A DNA stretch of 24,079 nt from Eimeria necatrix (Eukaryota > Apicomplexa > Conoidasida > Eucoccidiorida > Eimeriidae), in NCBI RefSeq assembly GCF_000499385.1, contig NW_013654439.1, positions 1-24,079 of the forward strand. Reading direction: 5' to 3'. A model generated the notes under the pieces. The model saw only the letters and a list, made by a program, of their open reading frames with translations, was not told where the DNA came from and searched no databases. Shown here piece by piece: positions 9,815-21,586 of the stretch. The position numbers were made by a program, and so were the translations under genes. Position 1 is the first letter of the stretch, and each line of letters opens with the position of its first letter.

Positions 9815-12540
9815 GCGTATATCACGAAAAGGGATGCAGCAGACAGTTTGATCCATCTGTATGCTTGCAAATTTCAGGTCAGTATAAGAACAGTGTCGGT
9901 GTAGGCACAATTTCGGCTTTACACGTGCCAGCGACGTTATCTGACGAATGCTCTGCTCTGCAGATTAACCGCCATGAGTCATTAGAACAACTCAAAAAGG
10001 ACTACCACGCACTTCCTGAATGACAAACGAAATGTTGGTGCACGGGAAACGTTACAGGCATAACTATAAAGCGTTATGCTTGCAAAACTTGCAAATTGTG
10101 CTGCGTTGGTTAGCTTCTCAATCCCGAATAGTGACAAGAAGAGTGAAAAACACGTTTCCGAAATGCTTATGGGCGCAAGTACCAATAGGAATACAAAACC
10201 AGCTGTGTGCCCATGCCTAGCGGTTCAATTTAGTTTAACAAAGCATTCAGTTGAACAAGAAACACAGTGAAATTCTTTATTCATGACCCATAATTGGGCT
10301 GGTCCTAATTCTCTAACGAAATGAATAAAGGCAAACCCAACAAACAGCACTCCGCCACGCGCGACGAGCAAGCGAGCAGTTCATTGTTTGCATTACACCA
10401 ACAACAAACCCTTCGAACTGCCGGTCCTCCTGTATAGCTAGCTGCCGCATTTTTTCATAACAGTTTCGGCGGGCATCGATCCTTAGTGACGCACTAAGTA
10501 GCTACCATCTCAGTAAACACTGTGCAACCCTGGACGTGTTTCAGTATACAAAAGGAGCGCACTCCCTTCATTATAAAACACTCATCTTATTGATGCCCAT
10601 CTCTAGCATCACAGGAACACACTCATAAGCGTTCAGAATAAATACGTGCTTACATCGCTTGAGTTACTGCATCGTGCAACGGTCAGCAAATGCCCGCTTG
10701 CATGGGCGCCTTTGTAGAAATGGCTGCAGGCGCAACGGTTAAAAGTCATGCAGACTAGTCTTGGCCCCACATGTCATTGCATTTTTATGCGCACACGAAA
10801 ACCCCGCGTTCACACTATGAGCCCATCAGGTTGCCAAAGGCAGATCCAAGGCGGAATTTCGTCTGACTACGCATATTGTTCGAAAACTCCGAAAACAGGC
10901 ATCCCAATGATGCGCGCATTTTGTATTGCCTCTGCATGTCCTTCCGCGCGATAGAAGGCGCACACTCTAATCCAAGAAAATCATGCGGAACTGTAGAGAA
11001 AATTGTGAGAAACTCGAGTGCGCCATGTGCAAAAGCCAAATGCTGCATCCAAAGCCAAACGACAATCTTGAAAGACCCTTCGCCTCTCGCTGACTCCACT
11101 TCAGCACGCAGTATCCACTTTTAAAGGTACTTGGCACTCTCATGACACCGTGAATTTCTCTTCAATCTGAGGGGAGGGTACCCTCTAAGCGAAGGTCCTG
11201 TTTAATTTGGCTTGCGGGCACTCACGCGCAATGTATAATAAAAACAAAAGAAATATAATTTTGTGTGTCTTTCGTTGTTGAGTGCGGGTTTCTCGCCTTG
11301 CTGCCTGCTGAAAATCCAGCTAAAAATAAACACCACGAGCATACTTCCTGGTATGTTGGATCAACTAAATGGAGACATACGTCCACGGCTAGCATACCAG
11401 TCTTCGAAGCAGGATAAAGCTAAGAGCATTCAACAAAAGCTGCCGATGTTATACATGTTGAAGCATGCAACCGAGAGTGCACTTGGCTCTATCTCGAACT
11501 CACAGTAGGTGGTGACTCGTCATTTTTCACAAAACGTTTGTACCTCGTAGTGCATGAAAAGCTCAAGTTTCAAGCATCCCAACAGCTTGCCGCAACGTGC
11601 CGCCAAACAAAACAGAAGATTAAGCAAAAGCGCAGAGGTATGGTATCCACTTTGCGCCAGTGTCCACGCGTGATGCGCAAAATATCATTTCTGGTTCTTT
11701 GGACGCTGCAGGGAGCACCAACTGGTCAGACCAACCTTTTGACAGCAAGTCCTTTCTACCGCGTGCGCCGCCGAGCAAACGTGCTATGAGTCTCTCTCAA
11801 ATCATTTAGCAGCAACGTATGCGTACTGGGCTTCACGCTCATAATTTTGCATGGATCGAACAGCTCACTAGCTGTGAGAAAAGTCAAACCACATTGCGCT
11901 AAAAATTATTTGGCTTTTCATTATCTGTATCTGGAAAATTTTAGTGCAGTCTTAATGCTCCCCTTTGCTCTATATGGCTTGAACGCGCTTCCTACACCCT
12001 ATAACGTTCAAAATGCCCATATATACTAACAGTTTGCACGGAGAACGAGGCGCTGCAACGTTGCCTTGGCTATTGGTGTAACTCGTATAAATTCTTAAGA
12101 ACACTAGGAGCAACGCTAAAGCTGTTAGTGAAAGGAGAAGCGTTGCGTTGGAAGCTTTGTCCAATACCCTTCAAGAATCATGCTCGAGATGCTATTTCCG
12201 CACTCCGTGCGGGTCATTTGAGCAAGCTGAGAAATCGAACAAGCGTGAATCGATGAATTTTCCTGGCAACTAAATAGAGGATCAAGCTGATTATCACGTT
12301 GAGCAGGAGGCTTCAAGACAGTTGTTTTTCGGCATTTTGTCCAGCATGGTTCAAATCACCTAATCCGTGATGTAAATGGCGCACGGTACTGCGAAATGCA
12401 AATTATTTCTTATTCTATACGAGTTAATTTGGCGCAGGAGTCACATAACGTGCATGGTACCCTTGCGCACCATCTGAAGCAAATCATGTGTTATTCCTCT
12501 AGTCAACAAGTTTCCAGAAACGTCCTATGTATGGTGTACC
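9815..12540. other. gene-free stretch with a short AT-rich tract
   Basis: No gene is supported in 2.7 kb. Open runs are at most about 94 codons and lie in mutually incompatible frames. A short AT-rich tract is at about 11231-11261. A perfect 12-bp palindrome GAGGGTACCCTC is at 11174-11185, within chance expectation. ACTTCCTG occurs at 10011 and 11343, and a minus-strand TGCATGC at 11463. Near 12349 there is a GGTTCAAATC-like word recalling a tRNA box B, but no upstream box A and no cloverleaf, so no tRNA is called. Confidence 0.5.
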
Positions 12541-12625
12541 CTAAAAAATATATAGTCAAAAAAAATACAGAGCCCATCCGCAACAAAGTGCAAACCTTGA
12601 AAAATATAAACAGATAAAACACACA
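12541..12625. other. A-rich tract
   Basis: The plus strand is markedly A-rich, with runs such as AAAAAATATATAG and an A8 run near 12558. It could be untranslated, intronic or simply low-complexity DNA. I see no direct repeats or polymerase III boxes marking it as the tail of a retroposed element. Confidence 0.5.
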
Positions 12626-14507
12626 CATGTAGCAAACACTGTAACAAAGACCCTAGGTAAACATTTTCAGAGGCAGCGATCTACGACAATAGCATGTACG
12701 ATTACCGGAGCAGCAAAGGACAACAATCACAACGCCGACAGAACTGCTGCTAACGTTTGGCCGGCACAAGCTTTCACGTGCAAAACTCAATCTACAGCCA
12801 CGGAGTATGCCTTCACATATTCAAAGCAGCAGTAAGGTGAGAAATAGTGTGATATTACTCAAATCTGCAGCGCTGCTTGTGCTCGCATGTATTCGTCCAG
12901 TCTGTCAAGGACAGATCGCCCTCATCGCTTATCAGATATCATCGTGCCTTAATGGTAAATTATTCAAAACTTGAGTTTTTGTGACATTGAGAGCTGCTCA
13001 CCCCATGCAGTATCTTGCTGTGTGCTGCCGCATCGCCAGAAATCAAATGCCTGCATGCACTCCGACTGGAACATACTTCCTGAGGCATGCCCAACAACAT
13101 ACCCGCTAACACCGCAATCCATCTCCAACGCGAGAAAGTGCTTCTACAAAGATGTAAGTGATTTTAATGAGTCAGGCACAGTTCTGAGTCTCAATGACTG
13201 GCAGGCTGCTGCATGCGCAAGAAGTGTGTCTATGAGTTGTCAAGCCTACCGCTAGCGCCTCACCTCGAACTCATCTTCTTTCGGCTACTCTTGGTGACAC
13301 GTTGCTTTCAAAATGTTTCCCTAATTAACGACTGGAGGGACTCCTCTGAGAGAATCACCAGAACATCCTGCAGGCTCCAACGCACCAGCTAATAGTATTT
13401 GCGCAACATGTCCAACGACATCAAACACTAGCTGGTTTGAGGGCCCAGAAGAGGCGCTGTCGGGAATCAGCCTGCGAGGTATGATGCCCCATGACCGCAA
13501 ACACCTGGTAGCTCCTGCTAAGAGAAATGGCATATTCATGATAGTACCAATGTGCCCATTGAAGGCCTTGGTGCTAATCCTGGGTCAACTCCAAACTTTT
13601 TGCAACGCTTCTCACAGGGCACACACAAAGCTAGCGCAATGCGGAAATATATAATATTCGGGTCGCTTTTAGACTTCCGAAGATGCAGCTACATAACCAC
13701 GAGAACAAGTCTCTTGGAAGCGTCTAATGCTTCCAACCAACATGAATCCTTAGTGATGCTGTTCGTAAGAAACACGCGATGATGCATTAAACCTGCCAAC
13801 TCCAGACGCCACTTCCGGTTGGTCACGCACATCCTTTACAACGCATATTCGATTAAAGGGTACACGATCAAGCAGCAGACGGCGTTTGTTTATTTCGCAT
13901 TGCCTCCAGTTAGGCGCAAAGCAATGCGTCTCGTCCACAACAGGGCGGCTTTTCTCCGCTGTCAATCCCTGACAAGAAACAGCAGCATTGGTGGACTGGC
14001 ACAATTTACCACAGAACGCAACGCAAGCAGACGCTCAACAGATAGTGACACACAAGTAAACACACACAGGCAGAAGCAGGAGCAAATGTATTTACACATA
14101 CAAGTGCAGGCTTATGCATAAACGCACTTCCTGTGCACCACCCGTTCCCTCGAAGCCGTTTCCATGCAAACGAAGCAGATTGCGGGCTTTTCTGACACAG
14201 ATAATCTACCACAAACTACTAAATGACCTCGCGCGATTAAAAGTGGTTCCGTTTTAAGCTTGATTGGAATGGCACCTGTCGCACAGACACCACCATCGTA
14301 CTGTAACAGCCAGCGGGAAACGGAGCGCCGCACGCCATTGTGTCGTCTGTAAGCCCCACATCACAGGTAAATTGCATGCGATCATACGAGATACTGAAAA
14401 AATGCTGCAGCACTGCAAGCACGGTACCGAATCACAATAAAAGATTCACTTGGGATCCAGTAGGTTCTCCAGCGCCGTTCACTTCCACGCATTAGATAGC
14501 AAGGAAA
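12626..14507. other. gene-free stretch; TGCATGC cluster near 13.1 kb
   Basis: No gene is supported. TGCATGC occurs at 13052 and 13210, with a further GCATGC at 13085, so three sites fall within 165 bp; another TGCATGC is at 14373. ACTTCCTG is present at 13075 and 14126. Opposed open runs at 13750-14121 (84 and 100 codons) overlap and have no recognisable content. Confidence 0.5.
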
Positions 14508-14864
14508 CTAAATCAGTTGCTCACTGACTATTTTTTTGAAAACAGTGTCTGCACATAAACATGTTAGGGCGGTGCCTACTTTGAATGCCGCCGCGGACAA
14601 AGTTGAATGAAAAAGCTCACTGCAATTCAGCATAATATCTGTTTTCCCCCGGTGGAATTTAGCGCCGCTCTTGCTTAACTTCCCAGCGAAATCCAGTGCA
14701 AAGCAGACTGATATGTACGAGCCGCGATTCCATGTGGGCAAACACCGGAGGCCACATACCGTCAATGAAGTGAAGCAGGCAACAGCCTTCGTCACCTCGG
14801 CGAGTGAACGGACTGGCACTAACGTGTTATCAAGGCGGATCTCGCATTCCTGGCTTCCGCGCAT
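14508..14864 (-). other. longest ATG-started frame found (118 codons), unassigned
   Basis: It starts at ATG (complement of 14862-14864) and runs 118 codons. The predicted protein is mixed, with eight Cys and no signal peptide, membrane helix, coiled coil or known motif that I can see. A shorter plus-strand frame (14671-14892, TTG start) overlaps it. The length is within chance expectation for 24 kb at this composition. I do not recognise it and regard coding as unlikely. Confidence 0.15.
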
Positions 14865-14892
14865 CCCGCACCATTTGAACGCAATACACTAG

Positions 14893-16486
14893 CGTACGTC
14901 ATTCATTTGTATCTGCAATGCTTACTATCTTTACGCGTGTCACACACATATTGCGCATACTGCGCACGCACTAGCACGAATGCGTAGTGTCTTTCATCAT
15001 CACCAGAACCCGAGACGTTCTGTAGACTTCGGCTCATTTGTTTATGATAAAGCTGCAGTTGTCATATTCACAGAATCAGCTCACGCCAGGTAAGCGACTC
15101 TTGCTCTCAGGCTAAAATGTGGCTACTTTTGGGTCTAGCTGGCCACACAACCCCGGCACAGCGTACTTTCTTCATATTGAAGAAAGAGCAATACTAAGAA
15201 TGTTTCCGGGTATCCCTCGCGCGTGGCCATCATTCAAGATGAAAGCGGCAATCGACCGGAAACCAACGCGCAGGAGCACTGGACTTAAAGCACCCGCAGC
15301 GCCACGACAACGCAGGAGAAGAGTGAGTCTAGCCGTCCACGCACTCCGAGCTGGTAGAAATCTGTAAGGACAACAAAAACTCTTTGCATGCTTAGATGAT
15401 TAATTTGTCAACTTCCGGCGGCTCACCTTCGTGTTGCTGTACGCATGCCATCGTCAAATGACAAAGGGTGCTGGAGCATTGCGGTTGATCTGCAGTGCAT
15501 CCCTCAGCTCTAACGAACACCCCGTGGCGCATTGTGGATCGTTGCTACCGTCTTGCTTCGTATATGGACAAGCAAACAGCCTATAATCACAGGGCACTTT
15601 TAAACCCACCGCGCAGCTCCCCCCAAAGTCCTTCTAGGCATTAAGGCTATGTTTCAAGTCTTGTAGACTGTATCGTCTGAGACAGATATACAGAAAGCCG
15701 TTTGCGCACATCCTTGAATATTACAGGAAAGCCAGCACATACACGCACTAAGTACAACGACAACGATGGCTGACACTACAAAACATTACAGCAAAATATG
15801 TCTTTTCTGCCACCATTCACGTGCACTGCTGTGCACACGCTTTTACTATAAAGAGGGATATAGCGGAAGCGAAGCTTGGATAGCCAGCCACCTTGCACTC
15901 AACCGCGTTCACTGACTAAGAAGACAAATAGCATGTTTTATAAAGAGATAAAGACCAGATAAGAAGCTAGAAAGAAGCCAACGTACACTTATGAGCGACG
16001 CTCAGCCCCAGTTGGACGGGAGTTGGCCTAAGCTGGTGCAGATTTCATTCCTGCGAGGATGATGCCTCTCTCAGTAGTTTTTTACGAAATATATGCAGTC
16101 AAGTGCATGGCAGATGAACTGTTACGTGCTTTATATTTTCAATCACAACGTATAGCCTAGGAAGATATACGTACCACCTGGTTGATAGAGAAAATGAGAC
16201 GTCACCGCACAAGGGCTGCAAAATTCGTATACACAGCAGTGCAAATTCGTTAGCTCGAGTTATCGCGACATAATGACACCACTCATCCTCGTTCTGAATT
16301 AATTCAGCGCTGGACAGGCTGCAATCAGCAGCTATCCATCCCCACCGTAGCGCATCGACTGCATAAATCGGCTTCAAGGCATGGCAACAACTCGCTGCTC
16401 AGCTGACGAACCAATAAGCGGCAACACAGAGTACTGACGCCTCACACTGTGAGTAGCCCAGGGAAATTCGACTCTTACTCTCCGAA
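14893..16486. other. gene-free stretch
   Basis: No gene is supported; from about 15370 to 16098 I see no open run of note on either strand. TGCATGC is at 15385 and GCATGC at 15443. A purine-rich patch containing AGATAA twice lies at about 15942-15978. The 82-codon frame at 15119-15367 is Arg-rich toward its end (RQRRRR), but it is short and unassigned. Confidence 0.55.
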
Positions 16487-16511
16487 TGCTGCAAAGAGCA
16501 GCAAATGCTGC
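16487..16511. repeat. alternating inverted CTG/CAG words
   Basis: TGCTGC (16487-16492), GCAGCA (16498-16503) and TGCTGC (16506-16511) lie in series, so the middle block can pair with either neighbour. This gives two mutually exclusive 6-bp hairpins with loops of 5 and 2 nt. The 2-nt loop is sterically poor, so the first pairing is favoured. The flanking AATGCTGCA words form a 19-bp-spaced direct repeat. Confidence 0.7.
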
Positions 16512-19500
16512 AGCCGAGTTGTCGCTACAGGCTCCTCTCCCTGCTCCCCCAGTGGACAGTCGGTGATCCAATTTTCACACACAGAAGTCTTCAATGAAGA
16601 CGGTGCATGCACGAAGGAACCAAATCTCGGTCAAAAGCGTGTCATCATGTGCATTCAAAGACGCACTAGCTGCAGGCGCAGTATCGCCGCGTTATGTTAA
16701 CCAGTCAAGGACGCCTTCATCTGAATCCAAAGGACTACAATTCGACAGCAGCCTTATTCCGTGTAAAGCCATATGTTTTGCCGGTGTTGTGATTTGCTCG
16801 TGAGACTATTGTGTTCTTTGGGAGCAACAAAATTGAAACAGCTATCCCAGACGCCTGAACTGCCGTAAATTATTCTGCACCTCCACGCACAAAGCACTTT
16901 CTACACTTCACTCCTTAGAGGTGATATCGAAAGCTGAACGCGGAAGCATGGGCACGAAGAATCATGTCCCGACACATTTCTATACAAGTTTGCATTACAC
17001 AAGTTAGCTTACATACAGGTTCCTCAAGGCACGCGAAATCGCAGAAAAACACGCAATGACTGCCACCATCAAACCTCTTACCTCTTCATGATCGCATGCC
17101 GAATCATCGTAAACTTTACAATGCTGATGCTTCTAGACGCTTTAAACGGGAATCACAAATAGCGTGGTATGCGCACAAAAATTGAGGAGTGGCCATCAGC
17201 ATGAATCAGTCATCGACCCTGAATTCGCCTAGCCATCCGACGTGCCACCTGGACTGCCCACGGAAGAACCGCACTCTCTTAAGCAAGCCACGCCTTCTTC
17301 CGTCAGACAGTGTTCGTGAAAGCTGAGGGCAAAAACGATTAAATTATTAGATTCATTGAACGCGCACGCGCAGTGAACATCCAGTCGAAGCTTTTCGCGC
17401 TTTGCTCCAAAAAGACAGCAAGTGCTCCCCAATCTGTTTGCACAGGCATTGTCGATGCTCCGGATTATTTAAAACTGATTCGCAAATATGTTTTGACGAT
17501 GATGATAATACTTGGAGATGGATTTGTACTGTTTAACGTGAAGCATCCTGTAGCAGGCCGGTAGCAAAGAAGGCCAACAATCAGTCCTCCGACACCATCG
17601 CCAAGCTTTGACTGGCACAAGCATATGTTTGCCAGTATTCAGGACTCTAATGTCTTACTAATTTTCAAAATTTGCATCTATTCCGTAGGTATATCTGCAG
17701 CCAAAAGGATGGGGTAGCCGTGTTGGGACTCCGAAAGACAGCAACGGTTGCACGTTCCTAAATGTGCAACACGTTGCCAAAAGTCTTGTCACTGATGATC
17801 AGTTCAATGGCAAACTAACTAAATAAAGCATGTTCTGAAGAAGCCCAGTCAGGAAAAACAGGGACTTTTGCGATAGTTCTTATGGCCGCCTACATGCAGC
17901 ATTTCAGCGCGCGCCTCTGAACCTCTAGAAGTCAAATGTCTGCCTTTATCTAATATCACGCATACTTTCTGAGTTAGATTGACACGATTTTCCTTGCACC
18001 GGTGAGCTCTTCCGAAAAGCGTCTGAGTCACCTGCATGTGAAAGAAAGGCATGTGTCAAATGTTAAGTTTTACTCGTGGTGGAACGGTCGGCTCATATGC
18101 TTACGCTTAACGAGGCGCTGCTAAATACGCTTGTGTTTTTCCACGAAAGGTACCAAGTATTTGCAGTTGGAGTGAAGGCCTTGAGAAAAGCCAAAGGGAA
18201 AAAAAACAGATGCACGTTTCTGCGCACAATCTGTCATTGAGTTGAAAAGCTCGAAAGCAACAAGGAATAAGTTTTAAGGAATCTAGAAGACATTCCCTCA
18301 GGACACAAGGTGCGAGCAAAGACGTTCCTGGACTACAAAGGCTCGACAGGTTCTATCAGAGAGGACTGCGTGTAGCACTATGATTTGTTAGAGGCAAGTG
18401 GCAACTGTGCCAGAATGCAGAATCTACTGCTTATAGTTAAAGTGAAAACACATATTGTTATCGTGTTCAAGTTAAGAAGAAGAAAACGGTAATTTAGTGT
18501 TGCTTTGCGTGCCTCGCAATGCTGGAGCAGTTCTACGCAGATAACGGTAGGAGAAGAGCTTCATCTTAAATGTAAGAAACAACTTGCATGCGTCATTATC
18601 TCGCTGCCTGTTAAAATACGGATTACTTACATCCTGCACAGCATTTAGCTCAAAAGGCACACGAAATAAGAAAACCAATATGCACATTTGGATTTACCTT
18701 TTAAACATATACATGTGAACTGTGAAACATTTAGGGTACAATTTTTATGAGCAACTAAGCCTCGCATAGATTAACGGCAAAACTGGAGGCGAAAATAATG
18801 CTGGAAGCAAAAGCATGAATTTTGGGGGGCACTAGGCATCTTCGTATTTCAAGACGTTGCGCGTGGGAAAAGGCTTGGGGGACGAGAGCCTGCATGCGGC
18901 TTCGCACCTCTTGATGAAGCAATGCACGCAATTCTTCTGGTCAACCCCTCAATCGATGCTTTTGGCAAGGGTTAACTTTCTCGTGAGGTAAGATTCAGCT
19001 GATGCCGTGTGCCCACTGAGCTCACGGTACTCCATGCCACCGCAGACACGCGGAAAAATGCAAAGCTGCTGACTGCAAAAAGTGCTATGATAAATTTGTG
19101 GCCGTATTTTCACGGCACAAATGATTCGCCAGGGGCGGGCAGGAGTCTGCTACATGCTGAGCATTCCACTTCCTGTTGATATGGCAAGGGCAGGTCGATA
19201 ATGGCTTTCAAATAAGTATATACACCGAGATGTGTTGACTCCTTCCAAAAGTTTGGGGCATTGCATAGCTACAGCCTTGTGCGATAGAACGTATATATTA
19301 TCGCAAGTGGCACAGTAGCATCACGTAGATTATAGTAAACAAATCCGAGATGACGCGATCGAATGACACACTTTCTTTAACCAATGCACACGCAGCGAAT
19401 GCCTCTAGTAGAGTAAACGGGAGACGCACTATTGTTCGTTACACGCTTGTCCACTTCATTGCGCCCGCAAAAATTGTGGCCACTTTAAAAACGTAAAAAG

Positions 19501-19586
19501 GGTACTATTTGCATCCTTGACTATTGACAGGAACACTGCCTACAGTTAAAATATTGCAAACACAGCTGCAATGTTTAAAAATGTAG
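16512..19586. other. gene-free stretch
   Basis: Three kilobases with only short open runs (83 codons or fewer, apart from one that extends in from 19813 on the minus strand). TGCATGC occurs at 16604, 18585 and 18891, and ACTTCCTG at 19168. No repeat longer than about 13 bp was noticed, and no RNA gene is recognisable. Confidence 0.55.
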
Positions 19587-19611
19587 ATATACATATATGT
19601 ATATATATATA
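19587..19611. repeat. AT microsatellite with an 18-bp palindrome
   Basis: Positions 19587-19604 form a perfect 18-bp palindrome of ATATACATATATGTATAT type, continuing as alternating AT to about 19611. Such tracts can extrude cruciforms and mutate by slippage. A TATAAA word followed by GGCCC starts at 19619. A TATA-box reading is possible, but no downstream gene supports it. Confidence 0.9.
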
Positions 19612-19782
19612 CACGCCCTATAAAGGCCCTGTGAAGCCGAGCAAGGAAGATACTGCTGTATGGCGGAAGGGCAAACTCGTAGCGCTGCTGTTTAGGGGAT
19701 ATGTAGCACCCGGCACTCAAATAGAGTGATGCGATATTTGGAGTAGCCAAATGATACTGCAGCGCCAAAAAAGCGTCTTGGC

Positions 19783-20879
19783 ATGTCAGAAAAGAGACAA
19801 TTAGCACAAACACCGTTGCGGAAGGGAGAGTCGCATGGCGCTCTTCCGTGTGTAAATACTATCGGCAAGAAAAAAATTAGGGTTTCTAGTTATCTTGTTA
19901 TCGTGCCATTTTCCATAAAATTGTTTCTCCCCTCTCAGTATCAGCTAGTCTGTAGCTTTGGTTTCCTGCCCACTTGCTTAGCCATGGCAAACAAGACTTT
20001 CACAACATCGTCATACTCATTTTAGATATAGGATTCCAGTCCAAATATGAGCTTTACGGAATACGCAGCAAAATATGGCCAAAGCAGCAACACAAAAGAG
20101 CCAGCACTGTACGACATAACATGGTTTTCAATGTGTCATACCATATGACATTTGTGCAAAGCAACATTCAGAAATACAGGAATGCACCCAGTCACTTGGC
20201 TTGCCAAAGAAGACGCAACTATGCATTGCTAGAAGACTGCGTCCTCTACAAATTGCCGGTAGACAGGCAGGCACCTTTGGAGGCGACAAGCGAAGCGAAT
20301 GAACCGCACTGTCCCAGCACTTAATTCAGCAATGTGACGAGCTACTCACTATCTACACGTAGTGCACAGTCGCACTGCGCACCGCGCACACCAATGTGGA
20401 AACAACTTGAGATGTGCTGCAAAAACAGTAACGACGACGTTATTTCGACCCAGCATATTGCTCACGATTGGCACTTTTCCCTATTGCACCTTGAAAATCC
20501 CAACCGCTCACAGTGTCAATTGAACAGATCATCGCCAGTCACAAAGTACCCTCGAAGCACAAGACGAACGTCTTCCTTCAGTATGCGTGTCAGCCTGCCA
20601 GAGTCGCCATTGCAAGGCATTCACAGTACGCAAGCCAACGCGTGAAAATAATACGCAATAGCGGAGTGCGAAACGCCGACTGTGACTTACAATATTGCGC
20701 AAACAAAGCGATAAGAAGGCCGCAGATTCTTTCCAGAGCAAAACCAGAAAGAGCGACGCATTGTTGGGGGGAAGCGCCTCTGTGCACGTGCCGCTGGAGT
20801 CGATTCTACTTTGCTGCACGCACGGCAGACCACTCAATGATGATGGTGCGAGTGCCTTCAAGCTGTAACTTTTAGGCAC
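19783..20879. other. stop-poor interval with overlapping frames on both strands
   Basis: Plus-strand runs at 19783-20025, 19974-20324 (116 codons, TTG start), 20334-20645 (103 codons, GTG start) and 20513-20875 (120 codons, GTG start) follow one another in different frames. A minus-strand run at 20529-20879 (116 codons, GTG start) overlaps the last two. This is the longest locally stop-poor interval in the window. None of the translations shows a domain or motif I recognise, and none of the four longest runs begins with ATG. It is the better place to look for a spliced exon if transcripts exist, but I cannot support one. Confidence 0.25.
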
Positions 20880-21546
20880 TCACCCTTCTCCTCGCAACGC
20901 GCTAAGGCACGACACGCACCCCGTTGCCTTGGCTTAAGGCGCTGGCATCTTCCCGTACTGTATTTGATAGTTAAACAAATTCTTTCGGCAATGAAGGTGT
21001 CCTCGCCACTGGGGAGTGTCACTAAAAGCTGTCACAACACATACCTATCACAACGCATACAAGAATTGCTTCCCCGCAGCGTCTAGTTTGCTGCTCAGTG
21101 CATACAGAAGTGTTGATTCGCCTGAGGCGCACCGTCTGCGAGAATGTAATCGCCCCAGCAAATCAATAATTCACATATGGCGTACAAGTCCTCAGTCAGC
21201 CTTGATTGAATAGCCAAACTCTTGTGTGTGGTTTTATTTTCACGGCTTTTGCCGCAATGATGCAAACGGAGTCGTACTGCTAAATGCGCAGTGCCACATA
21301 TTGCATAAGCGAAGAAAGTCTAAATTCCATCAAGCATGAAACGTTGACGACAAACCGAGGGGAATCATGCATGTGCAAAGCCCGAAGGCTGAATCGCGAA
21401 TCAGTATGCTGCAGTCATGACAGTTTACTGACGCGCAAGGCAAAGCGCTTTCGAAAGCAAGTTGTATTTTGTCACCAACGTGCGAAAGATTGCGCTGCAC
21501 GAGGAGATGTTTATATGCAGGTCAAGTCGATATCTTACGTCTTGAT
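20880..21546. other. gene-free stretch with overlapping palindromes
   Basis: No gene is supported; open runs are 95 codons or fewer. At 21442-21458 the palindromes AAAGCGCTTT and GCTTTCGAAAGC overlap by five bases. Around 20901-20940 three related words (GCTAAGGCA, TGCCTTGGC, AAGGC) can pair in alternative short hairpins. Both patterns are small enough to be chance. Confidence 0.5.
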
Positions 21547-21586
21547 AATAACGTTCGGCTGGCGACAATAACTTTCGGCTAGCGGA
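21547..21586. repeat. diverged 20-bp tandem pair
   Basis: The halves 21547-21566 and 21567-21586 match at 17 of 20 positions: both start AATAAC, share TTCGGCT, and differ at a G/T, a G/A and the final C/A. This looks like an older local duplication. Confidence 0.85.

Noticed and set aside
12340..12362. GGTTCAAATC-like word as a tRNA box B
   Set aside because: No matching box A, acceptor stem or anticodon arm can be placed around it.
4909..14440. AATAAA words as polyadenylation sites
   Set aside because: The word is common by chance at this composition, and no coding region lies upstream of any copy.
12044..18121. 13-bp direct repeat AACGAGGCGCTGC at 12044 and 18109
   Set aside because: About four identical 13-mer pairs are expected by chance in a window this size, and the flanks do not align.
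20901..20940. Alternative short hairpins that might resemble a regulatory RNA switch
   Set aside because: Stems of 5-9 pairs with loops up to 15 nt are common by chance, and no downstream gene exists for them to regulate.
2983..21458. Perfect 12-bp palindromes at 2983, 3779, 11174 and 21447
   Set aside because: About six are expected by chance in 24 kb, and none sits beside a gene that would make it an operator.
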